From Vibrio hyugaensis (GTDB lineage Bacteria; Pseudomonadota; Gammaproteobacteria; Enterobacterales; Vibrionaceae), in NCBI RefSeq assembly GCF_002906655.1, contig NZ_CP025795.1, positions 1,054,001 through 1,118,000 of the forward strand: 64,000 nt of DNA. Direction: 5' to 3'. The first letter of the stretch is position 1. Every line of letters starts with the position of its first letter. Positions 51,369 through 59,926 of the stretch are shown here, piece after piece. Made by a program: the position numbers and the translations under genes. Under the pieces are notes generated by a model, which saw only the letters and a program-made list of their open reading frames with translations, was not told where the DNA came from and made no database searches.

Positions 51369-51857
51369 ATGAATTCGGAAAGCAAACAAAAGATCGCCAT
51401 CTTGGTTGATGTGCAGAATGTGTATTACACCTGCCGCGAAGCGTACCGCAGCAATTTTGATTACAACCAGTTTTGGTATGTTGCGACACAAGGGAAAGAA
51501 GTGGCGAGTGCAAAAGCTTATGCGATTGCGAGTAATGACCCGAAGCAGCGTCAATTTCACCATATCCTGCGTGGTGTCGGCTTCGAAGTCATGCTTAAAC
51601 CGTTTATTCAGCGACGTGACGGCAGTGCAAAAGGCGATTGGGATGTGGGTATTACACTGGATGCCATCGAGGTAGCACAAGACGTAGATGAAGTCGTATT
51701 GGTCTCTGGTGATGGTGATTTTTGCTTGCTGGTTGAGCGAATTCAGCAGCGCTTCAATAAGAGAGTCACAGTGTATGGCGTACCTAGGCTTACGTCGCAA
51801 ACCTTGATCGATTGTGCCGATAACTTCGTCGCCATCGATGAAGACTTTCTTCTCTAA
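51369..51857 (+). CDS. NYN-domain (LabA/DUF88-like) ribonuclease
   Basis: 162-residue protein of the PIN/NYN nuclease superfamily. The acidic metal-binding residues are visible in ILVDVQNVYY (Asp near 15), KGDWDVGITLDAI and VSGDGDFCLLVERI. Related proteins act on RNA. The specific role is not known. It is divergent from the DUF4174 gene. Confidence 0.85.
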   Translation: MNSESKQKIAILVDVQNVYYTCREAYRSNFDYNQFWYVATQGKEVASAKAYAIASNDPKQRQFHHILRGVGFEVMLKPFIQRRDGSAKGDWDVGITLDAIEVAQDVDEVVLVSGDGDFCLLVERIQQRFNKRVTVYGVPRLTSQTLIDCADNFVAIDEDFLL

Positions 51858-51893
51858 TCTCGCCCAGCTGTATAGCTTCGAGAATCAAAGAAA

Positions 51894-51938
51894 GGGCGAG
51901 TCACTTCAGGCTGTACGTAAACGTACAATGACTCGCCC
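51894..51938 (-). terminator. Nested hairpin terminator of dcuB
   Basis: Outer stem GGGCGAGTCA / TGACTCGCCC encloses a second perfect hairpin TGTACGT-AA-ACGTACA. On the minus strand it is followed by TTTCTTTG, so it ends dcuB transcription. Confidence 0.8.
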
Positions 51939-51956
51939 CAAAATATTAAACGTGAT

Positions 51957-53288
51957 TTATGATGGGATGATCATTTGTCCCAATAAGTAACCCAAGCAGC
52001 ACGCCCCAATCACACCGATTAAACCTACCGACATGAAAGAGTGGTTGAAGTACCATTTACCAATCTTCGTTGTACCTGAAGTATCAAAGTTCACAGTCGC
52101 GATATCTGAAGGGTAGTTGGGAATAAAGAAGTAACCGTAAACGGCAGGCATTAAACCGATAAGTAGCGCAGGTTCCAAACCAAGGCCCAAACCAACCGGT
52201 AGCATCATTCGTGCTGTCGCCGCTTGAGAGTTGACCACAACCGATACGATGAATAGTGCAAGTGCGAAGGTCCAAGGGTAGCTAGTTACCATTTCAACGA
52301 TGCCAGATTTAAATTGAGGCATTGCGTATTGGAAGTAGGTGTCTGACATCCATGCGATACCGAAGATCGCAATCGCAGCCACCATACCGGATTTGAAGAC
52401 CACGCCGTTCGGAACATCACGTGGATCGGTTTTTGTCGCAAGCAGAATGATACCGCCGAAGCAGAGCATCATCATTTGGATAACCACCGCCATACTGATT
52501 GGCTTGCCGCCGTCGACAATAGTTCGAACTTCCGGCCACATAGCAATCACTACAATCACGAGAATCGACAGAATGAATAGCAATACTGAATTACGTGCGC
52601 TTACGGGCAATATTTCATCGAGCGAAGTTGCGGTTGTATTCAGGATTTTGTCTCTCCAAACCGGATCTTTTAGACGTTCTTGGTATTCTTCATCGTCTTC
52701 AAGTTCTTTACCGCGTTTTAAGCTGTAAAGGGACATCAGCAAAGTACCGAACAATGTGGCAGGCACAGTAACGAGTAAAATAGAAAGTAGGGTGATCTCG
52801 TGTTGGATATCAGACAATTGTGCAAGGTAGTAAACCACTGCTGCTGAGATTGGTGACGCAGTGATCGCGATTTGAGAAGCAACCGATGCCGCTGCCATTG
52901 GGCGCTCAGGACGAATGCCGTTCTTCAACGCTACATCACCAATGATTGGCATGATTGAGTAGACGGCATGACCTGTACCTAATAAGAAAGTCATAAAGTA
53001 AGTGACAAATGGCGCAATTAAGGTCACGCGTTTTGGGTTCTTACGCAGCACACGCTCAGCGACTTGCAACATGTACTTTAAGCCACCAGCCGCTTCTAAG
53101 ATTGACGCACAAGTGACCACCGCAAGGATGATAAGCATAACGGTGACAGGTGGGGAGGTAGGCGGCATTTTAAAGATAAAGACTTCAATCACCAAACCAA
53201 TACCAGAAACGACACCAAGACCGATGCCGCCATACCGTGAGCCGATATACAGCATCACGAGTAAGAACATAAACTCAAGATACAACAT
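51957..53288 (-). CDS. dcuB: Anaerobic C4-dicarboxylate transporter DcuB
   Basis: 443-residue inner-membrane protein with about 10-12 hydrophobic segments. It exchanges fumarate for succinate (or takes up C4-dicarboxylates) in anaerobic growth. The segment GTGHAVYSIMPIIGDVALKNGIRPERPMA matches DcuB rather than DcuA, and ITASPISAAVVYY is conserved in both. The length is nearly that of E. coli DcuB (446). An AAGGAA site precedes the ATG. No dcuSR genes are nearby. Confidence 0.9.
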   Translation of the reverse strand: MLYLEFMFLLVMLYIGSRYGGIGLGVVSGIGLVIEVFIFKMPPTSPPVTVMLIILAVVTCASILEAAGGLKYMLQVAERVLRKNPKRVTLIAPFVTYFMTFLLGTGHAVYSIMPIIGDVALKNGIRPERPMAAASVASQIAITASPISAAVVYYLAQLSDIQHEITLLSILLVTVPATLFGTLLMSLYSLKRGKELEDDEEYQERLKDPVWRDKILNTTATSLDEILPVSARNSVLLFILSILVIVVIAMWPEVRTIVDGGKPISMAVVIQMMMLCFGGIILLATKTDPRDVPNGVVFKSGMVAAIAIFGIAWMSDTYFQYAMPQFKSGIVEMVTSYPWTFALALFIVSVVVNSQAATARMMLPVGLGLGLEPALLIGLMPAVYGYFFIPNYPSDIATVNFDTSGTTKIGKWYFNHSFMSVGLIGVIGACCLGYLLGQMIIPS

Positions 53289-53624
53289 GTTTAATTTCCT
53301 TATTAGAAACAGGGATTTCTATTGTTTCGATATTCAAGGAAAAAATACTTAGCTTTGTTCACATTCCGTTTTATAGGAAACAGCAATGTCCAATTATTGG
53401 GATTAACTCACGCTGAGCAGCATCAGTGTTAATGGTGCATTGAAAGGGTGTTGTGGGAATGTTTGAATCGTCCGTGTCTAAGGTTAAACCTGACTATTTT
53501 GGTGCATTGATCTGACCCATGTTTGTTTAAATTTCATCCTATGTGGCTGTTGGCTTGAGTTTGGACTTGATAAAAACAAGAGATTCTTCTTATTGATCAC
53601 TTGCACAGAGCGGCGAATCATACT
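53289..53624. promoter_or_regulatory. Divergent dcuB / fhuF intergenic region
   Basis: With the Fur-like site that follows, 415 gene-free bases separate the two genes. The left side has TGTGAACAAAG on the minus strand, half of a CRP-type site, and a TATAAA. I could not find a full FNR or CRP box for dcuB. Nothing else was recognised. Confidence 0.4.
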
Positions 53625-53643
53625 GATAACTATTTGCATTCAT
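53625..53643 (+). promoter_or_regulatory. Possible Fur box upstream of the fhuF-like gene
   Basis: GATAACTATTTGCATTCAT matches 11 of 19 positions of the GATAATGATAATCATTATC consensus and has the look of Fur sites in AT-rich iron promoters. It lies 60 bp before the ATG. Confidence 0.45.
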
Positions 53644-53703
53644 TTTGATGCTTGAGTATAACTGCTTTCAAATAAAAACATCAGTAAACAAGTAAGCACA
53701 GCC

Positions 53704-54444
53704 ATGTCCGAGCAATTCTTCCCACAACTATTTCATTACTCCAAAGAGGTTACGCCTTATTTACATGGCAGTATTGGTGCAATTGAAACTGATGCTATCC
53801 ATATCGACAATGATATCAATCCAATCGTTCAAGGACTCTATCAAACGCTCTCAGAGGCGCACCCAGAAGCGGGTAAGGCGTATTGGCTTACGCGAACATG
53901 GGACTTACTGTGTTGGCAACCGATGTTCGTGGCGTTCATCTCTATTTATGGCTTTCACACGCTACCTAACCTAAGAGGCATGGGGCAATACGTTCACTCC
54001 GGTTTTGTCACGGGGTACCGTTTCCCTGATGAACAACATGTTCACGGGGAAATCGAGGACTTAATAAAAGAAGCGGGTGGGCAAATACGTGAGGTTTACG
54101 ACTTTTACCAAACCCAAATGAGCGAATGGACAAGAATTCGCCCCGGATTTACTCAACAATTGATGTCTGATGGCGTTATGTCTTGCTTACTACGACTACA
54201 AAAAAACTTTCCGCAATTTACTAATGAGATGATTCAAGCCCAAGCCAATTTGTGGTTAGAGGCGCTTGGATTGAATACGACTAACGTCTCGTCTTTGTAT
54301 AATGTAGGCGAAGAGCAGCCACTAAAATTAGTACGCAAGAGCTGCTGTCTGGTTTACAAATGCGAAGGAAGACAACTCTGCGAAGACTGCCCAAGAACGG
54401 ATAAAAATAAACAGTTAATCAGATCGAGAAACATGCAGGGCTAA
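53704..54444 (+). CDS. FhuF-like siderophore-iron reductase
   Basis: 246 residues. The C-terminus carries SCCLVYKCEGRQLCEDCPR, the Cys-Cys-x10-Cys-x2-Cys type of [2Fe-2S] motif of FhuF proteins, which reduce ferric iron in hydroxamate siderophores in the cytoplasm. The N-terminal part contains the helix-rich acceptor region typical of the family. It stands directly before the aerobactin receptor gene, which supports a role in releasing iron from aerobactin-type siderophores. Confidence 0.88.
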   Translation: MSEQFFPQLFHYSKEVTPYLHGSIGAIETDAIHIDNDINPIVQGLYQTLSEAHPEAGKAYWLTRTWDLLCWQPMFVAFISIYGFHTLPNLRGMGQYVHSGFVTGYRFPDEQHVHGEIEDLIKEAGGQIREVYDFYQTQMSEWTRIRPGFTQQLMSDGVMSCLLRLQKNFPQFTNEMIQAQANLWLEALGLNTTNVSSLYNVGEEQPLKLVRKSCCLVYKCEGRQLCEDCPRTDKNKQLIRSRNMQG

Positions 54445-54483
54445 CATATTGATAACATATGTAACAATGCTCGATATGTGAGT

Positions 54484-54502
54484 GCGAATGAGTATTATTA
54501 TC
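54484..54502 (+). promoter_or_regulatory. Fur box upstream of iutA
   Basis: GCGAATGAGTATTATTATC matches the 19-bp Fur consensus at 14 positions and lies 32 bp before the iutA ATG. Confidence 0.65.
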
Positions 54503-54533
54503 ACCTCTTTAAGTTTATAAAAAGATAAAGACA

Positions 54534-56702
54534 ATGATAAAAAGGAAGTTTTCTCTTAATCTCATCATGCTCGCGATGAGCAGTGGCTATGCAGCACAGG
54601 CCCTCGCTGACCAATCTATTCTTCAACAGGAAAATGCCGACGAGCAAATGGTGGTCGTAGGTAGCGTTGTTCCTAAATCCATTTCGGATATACCCGGCAC
54701 TGTTTGGTTTGTCGATCAAGAACAAATTTCTCAACAATATCGAGCGGGTAAAACGCTGGGTGATATTCTCTCTGCGACAATTCCGTCATTGGACGTTGGT
54801 ACCGGCGGAAGAACCAACTACGGTCAAAACTTACGCGGCCGAGCCATGCTTGTGATGATAAATGGGGTGTCGCTGCAATCTTCTCGCCCAATCAGTCGTC
54901 AACTTGAAGCCATAGACCCATTTAATATTGAACGAATTGAAGTGCTTTCAGGGGCTACATCGATTTATGGTGCTGGCGCGACAGGTGGTGTGATTAATAT
55001 CGTAACTAAGAAAGCGGCTTCTGAAGATCTTGCATTTGAGTCTTTTGTTAGTGGTACATCGGGTTTTAACAGCAGTGAAGACTTCGATTACAAAGTCGCA
55101 CAGTCTATTTCTGGTGGCAACGAAAAAGTCACAGCGCGTGGCGCTGTCGTGTACAGTGAAACGCAAGGTTTTTACGATGGGAACGGTGACATTGTCACAC
55201 CAGATATCTCTCAAGGATCACTTCAGTACAATTCGACGCTCGATGTCATGGGGTCAACAGAAATTCAAACGTCTGAAACTAGCCAGCTTAACCTTGTTGC
55301 TCAGTATTACGACAGCCAGCAAGATTCGCCGTATGGTTTGTACATTATCGGGCGCGACTTTGTGGATGTACGTAAAGGGTTTGATTCAGATCGTGAACAC
55401 GGCACAGAGCGTTTGCTCCTGAGCGCTAGCTACAGCCATGACGCGGTATTTGGCCATCAGTTAATTGGTGAGCTTTCTTACCGTAATGAAGACCAGACGT
55501 TTACTCCATACTTCCAAAGTGCATCTCAACAAGAAACCGAAGTATTTACTGGTCGTTTAGCGTTGGCGAAGGCTTGGCAATCTTTCGATTTAGTTTATGG
55601 GGTAGATGCCTATCTAGACCGATTTGACAGCAATCAAGCACTGTTTGATCCCAACATTGCAAATGACTCTGGCAACCTGATAAATAAAACATACGCCGAA
55701 GTCGGTCGTTACCCTGGTGTCGACGTGTCTTCTTATGCGTTGTTTGTTCAAGGTGACTACCAAATCAATCCGGATTGGTCTGTACAAGCTGGTTATCGCT
55801 ACCAATATATGGATAACAAGATTGATGACTTTGTCGCCTACAGCGCACAGAAGAAAATTGCGGCGGGCGCAGGAACATCTGCCGATTCTGTACCGGGTGG
55901 CAGTACTGATTATTCGGTAAGTCTGTTTAACCTAGGCACGATTTATCAGATCAATAATGAATCGCAAGTTTGGGCGAACTTCTCGCAAGGTTTCCAATTA
56001 GCAGACCCCGCGAAGTATTATGGTCAAGGGACGTACGAAGCGGTCGATGCAAATGGTCATTATGCATTGCAAGACAGTATTAACGTCTCTGATTCAAAAA
56101 TGTCTGGTATTAAAACAGACAGTTATGAGATTGGTTACAGACTGGATAAAGACACGCTCTCATTACAAGCAGCGGGTTACTATTCATTATCCGACAACTC
56201 AATCAAGTACGATCGTAACACACTTTTGATTACGAATGTCGATGACGAACAACGCGTCTACGGTGCTGAAGCGAACATCAACTACTGGGTGACTGGCGAT
56301 ATTCTCGTCGGTGCATCTGGTCACTATGTGGTGTCTGAGCTAAAAACTGACGGCAAATGGGAAGATTTAAATGCAGGCAAAGCAAGTACATCAAAGGCGA
56401 ATGCTTGGGCGGCTTGGTATCAAAACGACTACGCGTTACGCCTACAGAGCCAAACCATGTTTGATTATGAAGATGATGCCAATAACAAGTTAGACGGCTA
56501 CACAACGTTTGATCTATTGGGTAACGTGACGCTACCTATGGGTCAGTTAGGATTCGGAATCCAAAACTTATTTAACGAGGATTACACCACGGTGTGGGGA
56601 CAACGTGCGCAAATCCTGTATGCGACTCACTATGAGTCTTCTGCTTATGACTACAAGGGAAGAGGCCGTACGTTCACGCTTAACTACAGCCTTGAGTACT
56701 AA
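54534..56702 (+). CDS. iutA: TonB-dependent ferric aerobactin receptor IutA
   Basis: 722-residue outer-membrane receptor. Signal peptide to about residue 25 (ALA-DQ), TonB-box-like EQMVVVGS, plug domain with RTNYGQNLRGRAMLVMINGV and IEVLSGATSIYGAGATGGVINIVTKK, then the 22-strand barrel ending DYKGRGRTFTLNYSLEY. Long stretches match E. coli IutA as I remember it (SRQLEAIDPFNIERIEV, DYTTVWGQRA, KIDDF). It imports ferric aerobactin or a close relative. No aerobactin synthesis genes are in the window, so it may use a siderophore made elsewhere or by others. Confidence 0.93.
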   Translation: MIKRKFSLNLIMLAMSSGYAAQALADQSILQQENADEQMVVVGSVVPKSISDIPGTVWFVDQEQISQQYRAGKTLGDILSATIPSLDVGTGGRTNYGQNLRGRAMLVMINGVSLQSSRPISRQLEAIDPFNIERIEVLSGATSIYGAGATGGVINIVTKKAASEDLAFESFVSGTSGFNSSEDFDYKVAQSISGGNEKVTARGAVVYSETQGFYDGNGDIVTPDISQGSLQYNSTLDVMGSTEIQTSETSQLNLVAQYYDSQQDSPYGLYIIGRDFVDVRKGFDSDREHGTERLLLSASYSHDAVFGHQLIGELSYRNEDQTFTPYFQSASQQETEVFTGRLALAKAWQSFDLVYGVDAYLDRFDSNQALFDPNIANDSGNLINKTYAEVGRYPGVDVSSYALFVQGDYQINPDWSVQAGYRYQYMDNKIDDFVAYSAQKKIAAGAGTSADSVPGGSTDYSVSLFNLGTIYQINNESQVWANFSQGFQLADPAKYYGQGTYEAVDANGHYALQDSINVSDSKMSGIKTDSYEIGYRLDKDTLSLQAAGYYSLSDNSIKYDRNTLLITNVDDEQRVYGAEANINYWVTGDILVGASGHYVVSELKTDGKWEDLNAGKASTSKANAWAAWYQNDYALRLQSQTMFDYEDDANNKLDGYTTFDLLGNVTLPMGQLGFGIQNLFNEDYTTVWGQRAQILYATHYESSAYDYKGRGRTFTLNYSLEY

Positions 56703-56747
56703 ACGTCAGTATTCGAAATACAAATAAGCACGTTAAATTTGGATAAA

Positions 56748-56770
56748 AAAAGCCGCGTTATGCGGCTTTT
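56748..56770. terminator. Bidirectional terminator between iutA and the DUF2986 gene
   Basis: Perfect stem AAAAGCCGC / GCGGCTTTT with a 5-base loop, A-run before and T-run after. Confidence 0.9.
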
Positions 56771-56775
56771 CTTAT

Positions 56776-56970
56776 TTAAGCTTCATCAGTGGTTTGCGTT
56801 TCAGCCACATTTTCAGACGTTTGTTCTGCCGTCTGGTTTTGCTCTTCAGCTTCCATCTTCGCACGCTCTGCTTTTGAGATGTAGCGAGGCTTGTTGCTCT
56901 TATGAAGCTTTGCATTTTGTTTTTTCAACTTCGCTTTTAAGATCGAGTTGATTTTCTTCTTGCGGTTCAT
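56776..56970 (-). CDS. DUF2986 small basic protein
   Basis: 64 residues. The first half is very lysine-rich (MNRKKKINSILKAKLKKQNAKLHK) and the second half acidic and Gln/Thr-rich. This matches the DUF2986 family of marine gamma-proteobacteria, of unknown function. An AGGAC site precedes the ATG. The basic half may bind nucleic acid, which is only inference. Confidence 0.8.
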   Translation of the reverse strand: MNRKKKINSILKAKLKKQNAKLHKSNKPRYISKAERAKMEAEEQNQTAEQTSENVAETQTTDEA

Positions 56971-57042
56971 GGTGTTGGTCCTTTAATTTAGCGGGGCAGG
57001 ATAGTGATTTTTCCACCAAGTTACAAGCCTAATGGATTCCTT

Positions 57043-57552
57043 ATGAAAACACTTATTACAGAACGCCTGACACTTCGCCTTGTTAGTGTAGATGATGCCC
57101 CGTTTATTTTAGAGCTCTACAACCATCCTGACTTCTATCGCTTCGTTGGAGACAAGCAAATACGCACTGTTGAAGAAGCTCGACGCTACATCCAAGAAAA
57201 CATGCTCCACATGCAAGAATCAAAAGGCGTTAGCTTGCTGGTGGTTGAAACGAAAGCCGACAAACAACCCATCGGCATTTGTGGCTTAGTGAAGAGAGAC
57301 ACCCTGACGGCATTTGATATCGGCTATGGATACCTACCTCACGCCTACGGGAAAGGTTACGCCATCGAAGCTGCCACAGCCGTGGTAGAGTTTGCTCGTG
57401 ACAGCATGAAGATAGAAAACTTGGTGGCGATCACCAATAATGACAATATTCGCAGTATAAGTTTGCTAGAAAAATTAGGTTTTCAGTTTGAACGTATTGA
57501 GCAGACTTACGATAATGGTCGAACTTTACAACTCTACACCATGACGCTGTAA
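57043..57552 (+). CDS. GNAT-family N-acetyltransferase (RimJ/RimL type)
   Basis: 169 residues from ATG 57043. An in-frame start at 57004 would overlap a promoter area and adds atypical residues. TERLTLRLVSVDDAPFILELYNHPDFYRFVGD is the classic RimJ/RimL-like start, and GYGYLPHAYGKGYAIEAATAVVEFA is the acetyl-CoA binding region. The substrate is unknown. It is 14 bp before the YgbA-family gene and probably co-transcribed. Confidence 0.88.
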   Translation: MKTLITERLTLRLVSVDDAPFILELYNHPDFYRFVGDKQIRTVEEARRYIQENMLHMQESKGVSLLVVETKADKQPIGICGLVKRDTLTAFDIGYGYLPHAYGKGYAIEAATAVVEFARDSMKIENLVAITNNDNIRSISLLEKLGFQFERIEQTYDNGRTLQLYTMTL

Positions 57553-57566
57553 TCAAAGGGTGAACA

Positions 57567-57941
57567 ATGAGCGACATTTTACTGGGCAAACTCGCCACTG
57601 AATTTAAAACCGTCAAAGCCATGGTAGAGGTCTATTGCAAATATCACCATGGTACGAAAGGTGAGTTGTGCGCGGAATGTCGTGAATTATTAGAATATGC
57701 AGAAGTGCGCCTTGATCGTTGTCCTTACGGTGAAGACAAGCCTACCTGCAACAAATGTCCAATTCACTGCTACCAACCAGCCCCTAAAGAACAAATGCGC
57801 TTAATCATGCGCTATTCCGGGCCTCGAATGTTACTCAGGCATCCAATCTTAGCGATTCGCCACTTGGTGCATGAGAAACGTGAGGTTCCAGAAAAGCCTG
57901 CTCCCAATGCATCGAATCGGCACAGGAGAATGAACAAATAA
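57567..57941 (+). CDS. ygbA: YgbA-family protein (nitric-oxide-regulated family)
   Basis: 124 residues with a Cys-rich core (CAECRELLEYAEVRLDRCPYGEDKPTCNKCPIHCY) and MRYSGPRMLLRHPILAIRHL. This pattern is that of YgbA, called nitrous oxide-stimulated promoter family in databases. E. coli ygbA is under NsrR control. The Cys spacing suggests metal or Fe-S binding. I did not find a clear NsrR site. The strong terminator behind it ends a two-gene unit. Confidence 0.85.
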   Translation: MSDILLGKLATEFKTVKAMVEVYCKYHHGTKGELCAECRELLEYAEVRLDRCPYGEDKPTCNKCPIHCYQPAPKEQMRLIMRYSGPRMLLRHPILAIRHLVHEKREVPEKPAPNASNRHRRMNK

Positions 57942-57943
57942 GA

Positions 57944-57968
57944 AAACGAGGACACTAGGTCCTCGTTT
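57944..57968 (+). terminator. Terminator after the ygbA-family gene
   Basis: Perfect 10-bp stem AAACGAGGAC / GTCCTCGTTT with loop ACTAG. The A-rich left side lets it work for the convergent MFS gene also. Confidence 0.85.
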
Positions 57969-57989
57969 CAGATTGATTTGGTCAGGATT

Positions 57990-59150
57990 TTACAAACCCG
58001 CAGCCATTTGATGCTTTGATTTTGTTGCAGCGATGAGCATGTAGATGCAAGTCGCAAGCAAAGCCGCAAAAAGATAGCCTAGCAAGCCGTGCATTTGACC
58101 CATGAACTTGTCTGCTACCACAGGACCTGCCACTGAGCCAACACTGTAGCTGAACAGCATAACTTGCGTCGCTGACACAATGAAACGCTCTTCTAAGCCT
58201 TCACAGCCCAAGTTAATCGCAATTGGGTATAGTGCAAAGGTTGCCATGCCCAATAGGAACAGAGCTACTGCTAGAACCACCGCTGACGTTGAAACAAATG
58301 TCAAACCGATAGAGAAAATACCCAAGATACAGAAGAACGCCATCAATACTGTACGAGCCATGTATTTGTTTAGCGTGGTCACCATAGGTTGAACCAACAT
58401 GCCGCCAAGGATGACAAGTGCCATTAAGGTACCAATGTCTTGGTGGCTGATTTTACGGTTTGCTAGCTCGACTGGCATTAAACCGTAGATCGCGCCCAAG
58501 GTAAGGCCAGAAACGATACAACCAATGATCGCGGCGTGGCTTAGCTTAGAAATTTGTTTAAACGATAGTGCGGTTGATTCATGGCTGTTTGGTTGCTCGC
58601 AATCAATGAACAGTAATACTAGCATTGCCATTAGGATCAACGTTGTGATCGCTACGAAAGGCACACCGCCGCTTACGCCCAGGATGCCAATACCAAATTG
58701 ACCAAGTGCCGAACCTCCGTATAGAGAAAGCATGTACAGGCTTAAGCGTTTTGCACGAGATGACTCATCGCCAGACATTAGCCATGATTCAACAATCACA
58801 AACACGCCAGCAACCGCCATACCAGCGATAAAACGCGCTACGAGCCATACGATTCCATTTGGAATCATTGGTAACGCAACAATCGTTAGAGAGAAAGTCG
58901 CCAGACAGCCAACGAAGGCTTTGCGGTGACCAACACTTCGCACTATACGCTCAAAGAAGATGGCACCAACTAATAGGCCGCCATAGAACACACTCGCCAA
59001 CCAACTCGCGTAATCAGCAGAGATGTTGTATTCACCAAGCATGAGCGGAATCAAACTCATCAAATAGCCTGATGCCACTGCATAAAGAGACAGTGCTACG
59101 ACAGGAACTGTGACTCGTGGTGATGCTGCGGGAACGACTGTGTTTTCCAA
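57990..59150 (-). CDS. MFS transporter, YcaD-like
   Basis: 386 residues with 12 predicted membrane helices. Helix 4 region FIAGMAVAGVFVIVESWLMSGDESSRAKRLSLYMLSLYGGSALGQFGIG is characteristic of the YcaD-type MFS group. Substrate unknown. Single gene; the downstream hairpin may end it. Confidence 0.85.
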   Translation of the reverse strand: MENTVVPAASPRVTVPVVALSLYAVASGYLMSLIPLMLGEYNISADYASWLASVFYGGLLVGAIFFERIVRSVGHRKAFVGCLATFSLTIVALPMIPNGIVWLVARFIAGMAVAGVFVIVESWLMSGDESSRAKRLSLYMLSLYGGSALGQFGIGILGVSGGVPFVAITTLILMAMLVLLFIDCEQPNSHESTALSFKQISKLSHAAIIGCIVSGLTLGAIYGLMPVELANRKISHQDIGTLMALVILGGMLVQPMVTTLNKYMARTVLMAFFCILGIFSIGLTFVSTSAVVLAVALFLLGMATFALYPIAINLGCEGLEERFIVSATQVMLFSYSVGSVAGPVVADKFMGQMHGLLGYLFAALLATCIYMLIAATKSKHQMAAGL

Positions 59151-59289
59151 TGTTTTGCGCCTATAAGTTAAGTAAAATTCAGGGGTTATTCGGCGCGAAT
59201 ATGAGGCTAATTAATAGGCAAGTAAAACGATATATTTGAGTCGTTTCGACAAAAGATATTTATCGAAATTCTATGAAGAAAAGCTGCAT

Positions 59290-59319
59290 AAAAACGCCAG
59301 CCTGAGAGCTAGGCCGGCG
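59290..59319 (-). terminator. Terminator of trxC
   Basis: Stem CGCC-A-GCCT / AGGC-C-GGCG with one internal mismatch, followed on the minus strand by TTTT. Confidence 0.8.
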
Positions 59320-59326
59320 AAGAAGT

Positions 59327-59761
59327 TTATTTGTTAAGTGCTTGATTTAACCACTGATCGAATTGAGTTTTCGGTAAAGCTCCGTTGATCATATCAACGC
59401 GTTGGCCATTCTTGAAAACCATGATGGTTGGGATACTACGAATGCCGAACTGAGCAGCCAATTGTTGTTGAGCTTCCGTATCAATCTTGACAAAACGAGC
59501 GGTTCCGGCCTGTTCTTGTGCGACATCCGAGAAAACAGGTGCAAAACCAACACATGGATTACACCATGGTGCCCAGAAATCGACCACAACTGGCGTCTCA
59601 CTTTGTAGTAATGCAGAAAAATTATCGATAGTGCCTTCTACTGGCGCGCCATCAAATAGGGCATTCTTACATTTGCCACAATTTGCTGATTCAGCGACTC
59701 GCTCATTAGGGACACGATTTAAACCGCCACAAGACGGGCAACGAGTTTTAAACGATGACAT
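59327..59761 (-). CDS. trxC: Thioredoxin 2 (TrxC) with WCNPC active site
   Basis: 144 residues from ATG 59761. The upstream frame to 59815 lacks TrxC similarity. The N-terminal zinc finger has Cys8, Cys11, Cys28 and Cys31 (CPSC, CGKC), as in TrxC. The thioredoxin domain has FWAPWCNPC with Cys67 and Cys70, then SIPTIMVFKNG with the cis-Pro. The usual active site is WCGPC, so Gly-to-Asn at position 68 is a deviation that could shift redox potential or substrate choice. It is divergent from the fabH-like gene. Confidence 0.94.
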   Translation of the reverse strand: MSSFKTRCPSCGGLNRVPNERVAESANCGKCKNALFDGAPVEGTIDNFSALLQSETPVVVDFWAPWCNPCVGFAPVFSDVAQEQAGTARFVKIDTEAQQQLAAQFGIRSIPTIMVFKNGQRVDMINGALPKTQFDQWLNQALNK

Positions 59762-59926
59762 GACTTCTTCCTTTATGACAACTTGATGAAAACATGACTT
59801 ACCAGTCAGCCTCATTATTTGTATACTTATTTTTTAACCTGTCGAAATACGATATGACAGGTTTGTATTTGGACCTGAACAGGTTCTAAGAAATTTCATT
59901 AAAATACAACAATAAATAGGTCTGCG

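Noticed and set aside
51078..51800. 240-residue open frame on the minus strand across the DUF4174 and NYN genes
   Set aside because: It spans two well-supported genes and their divergent promoter, with Cys/His-rich composition unlike any family. It is antisense noise.
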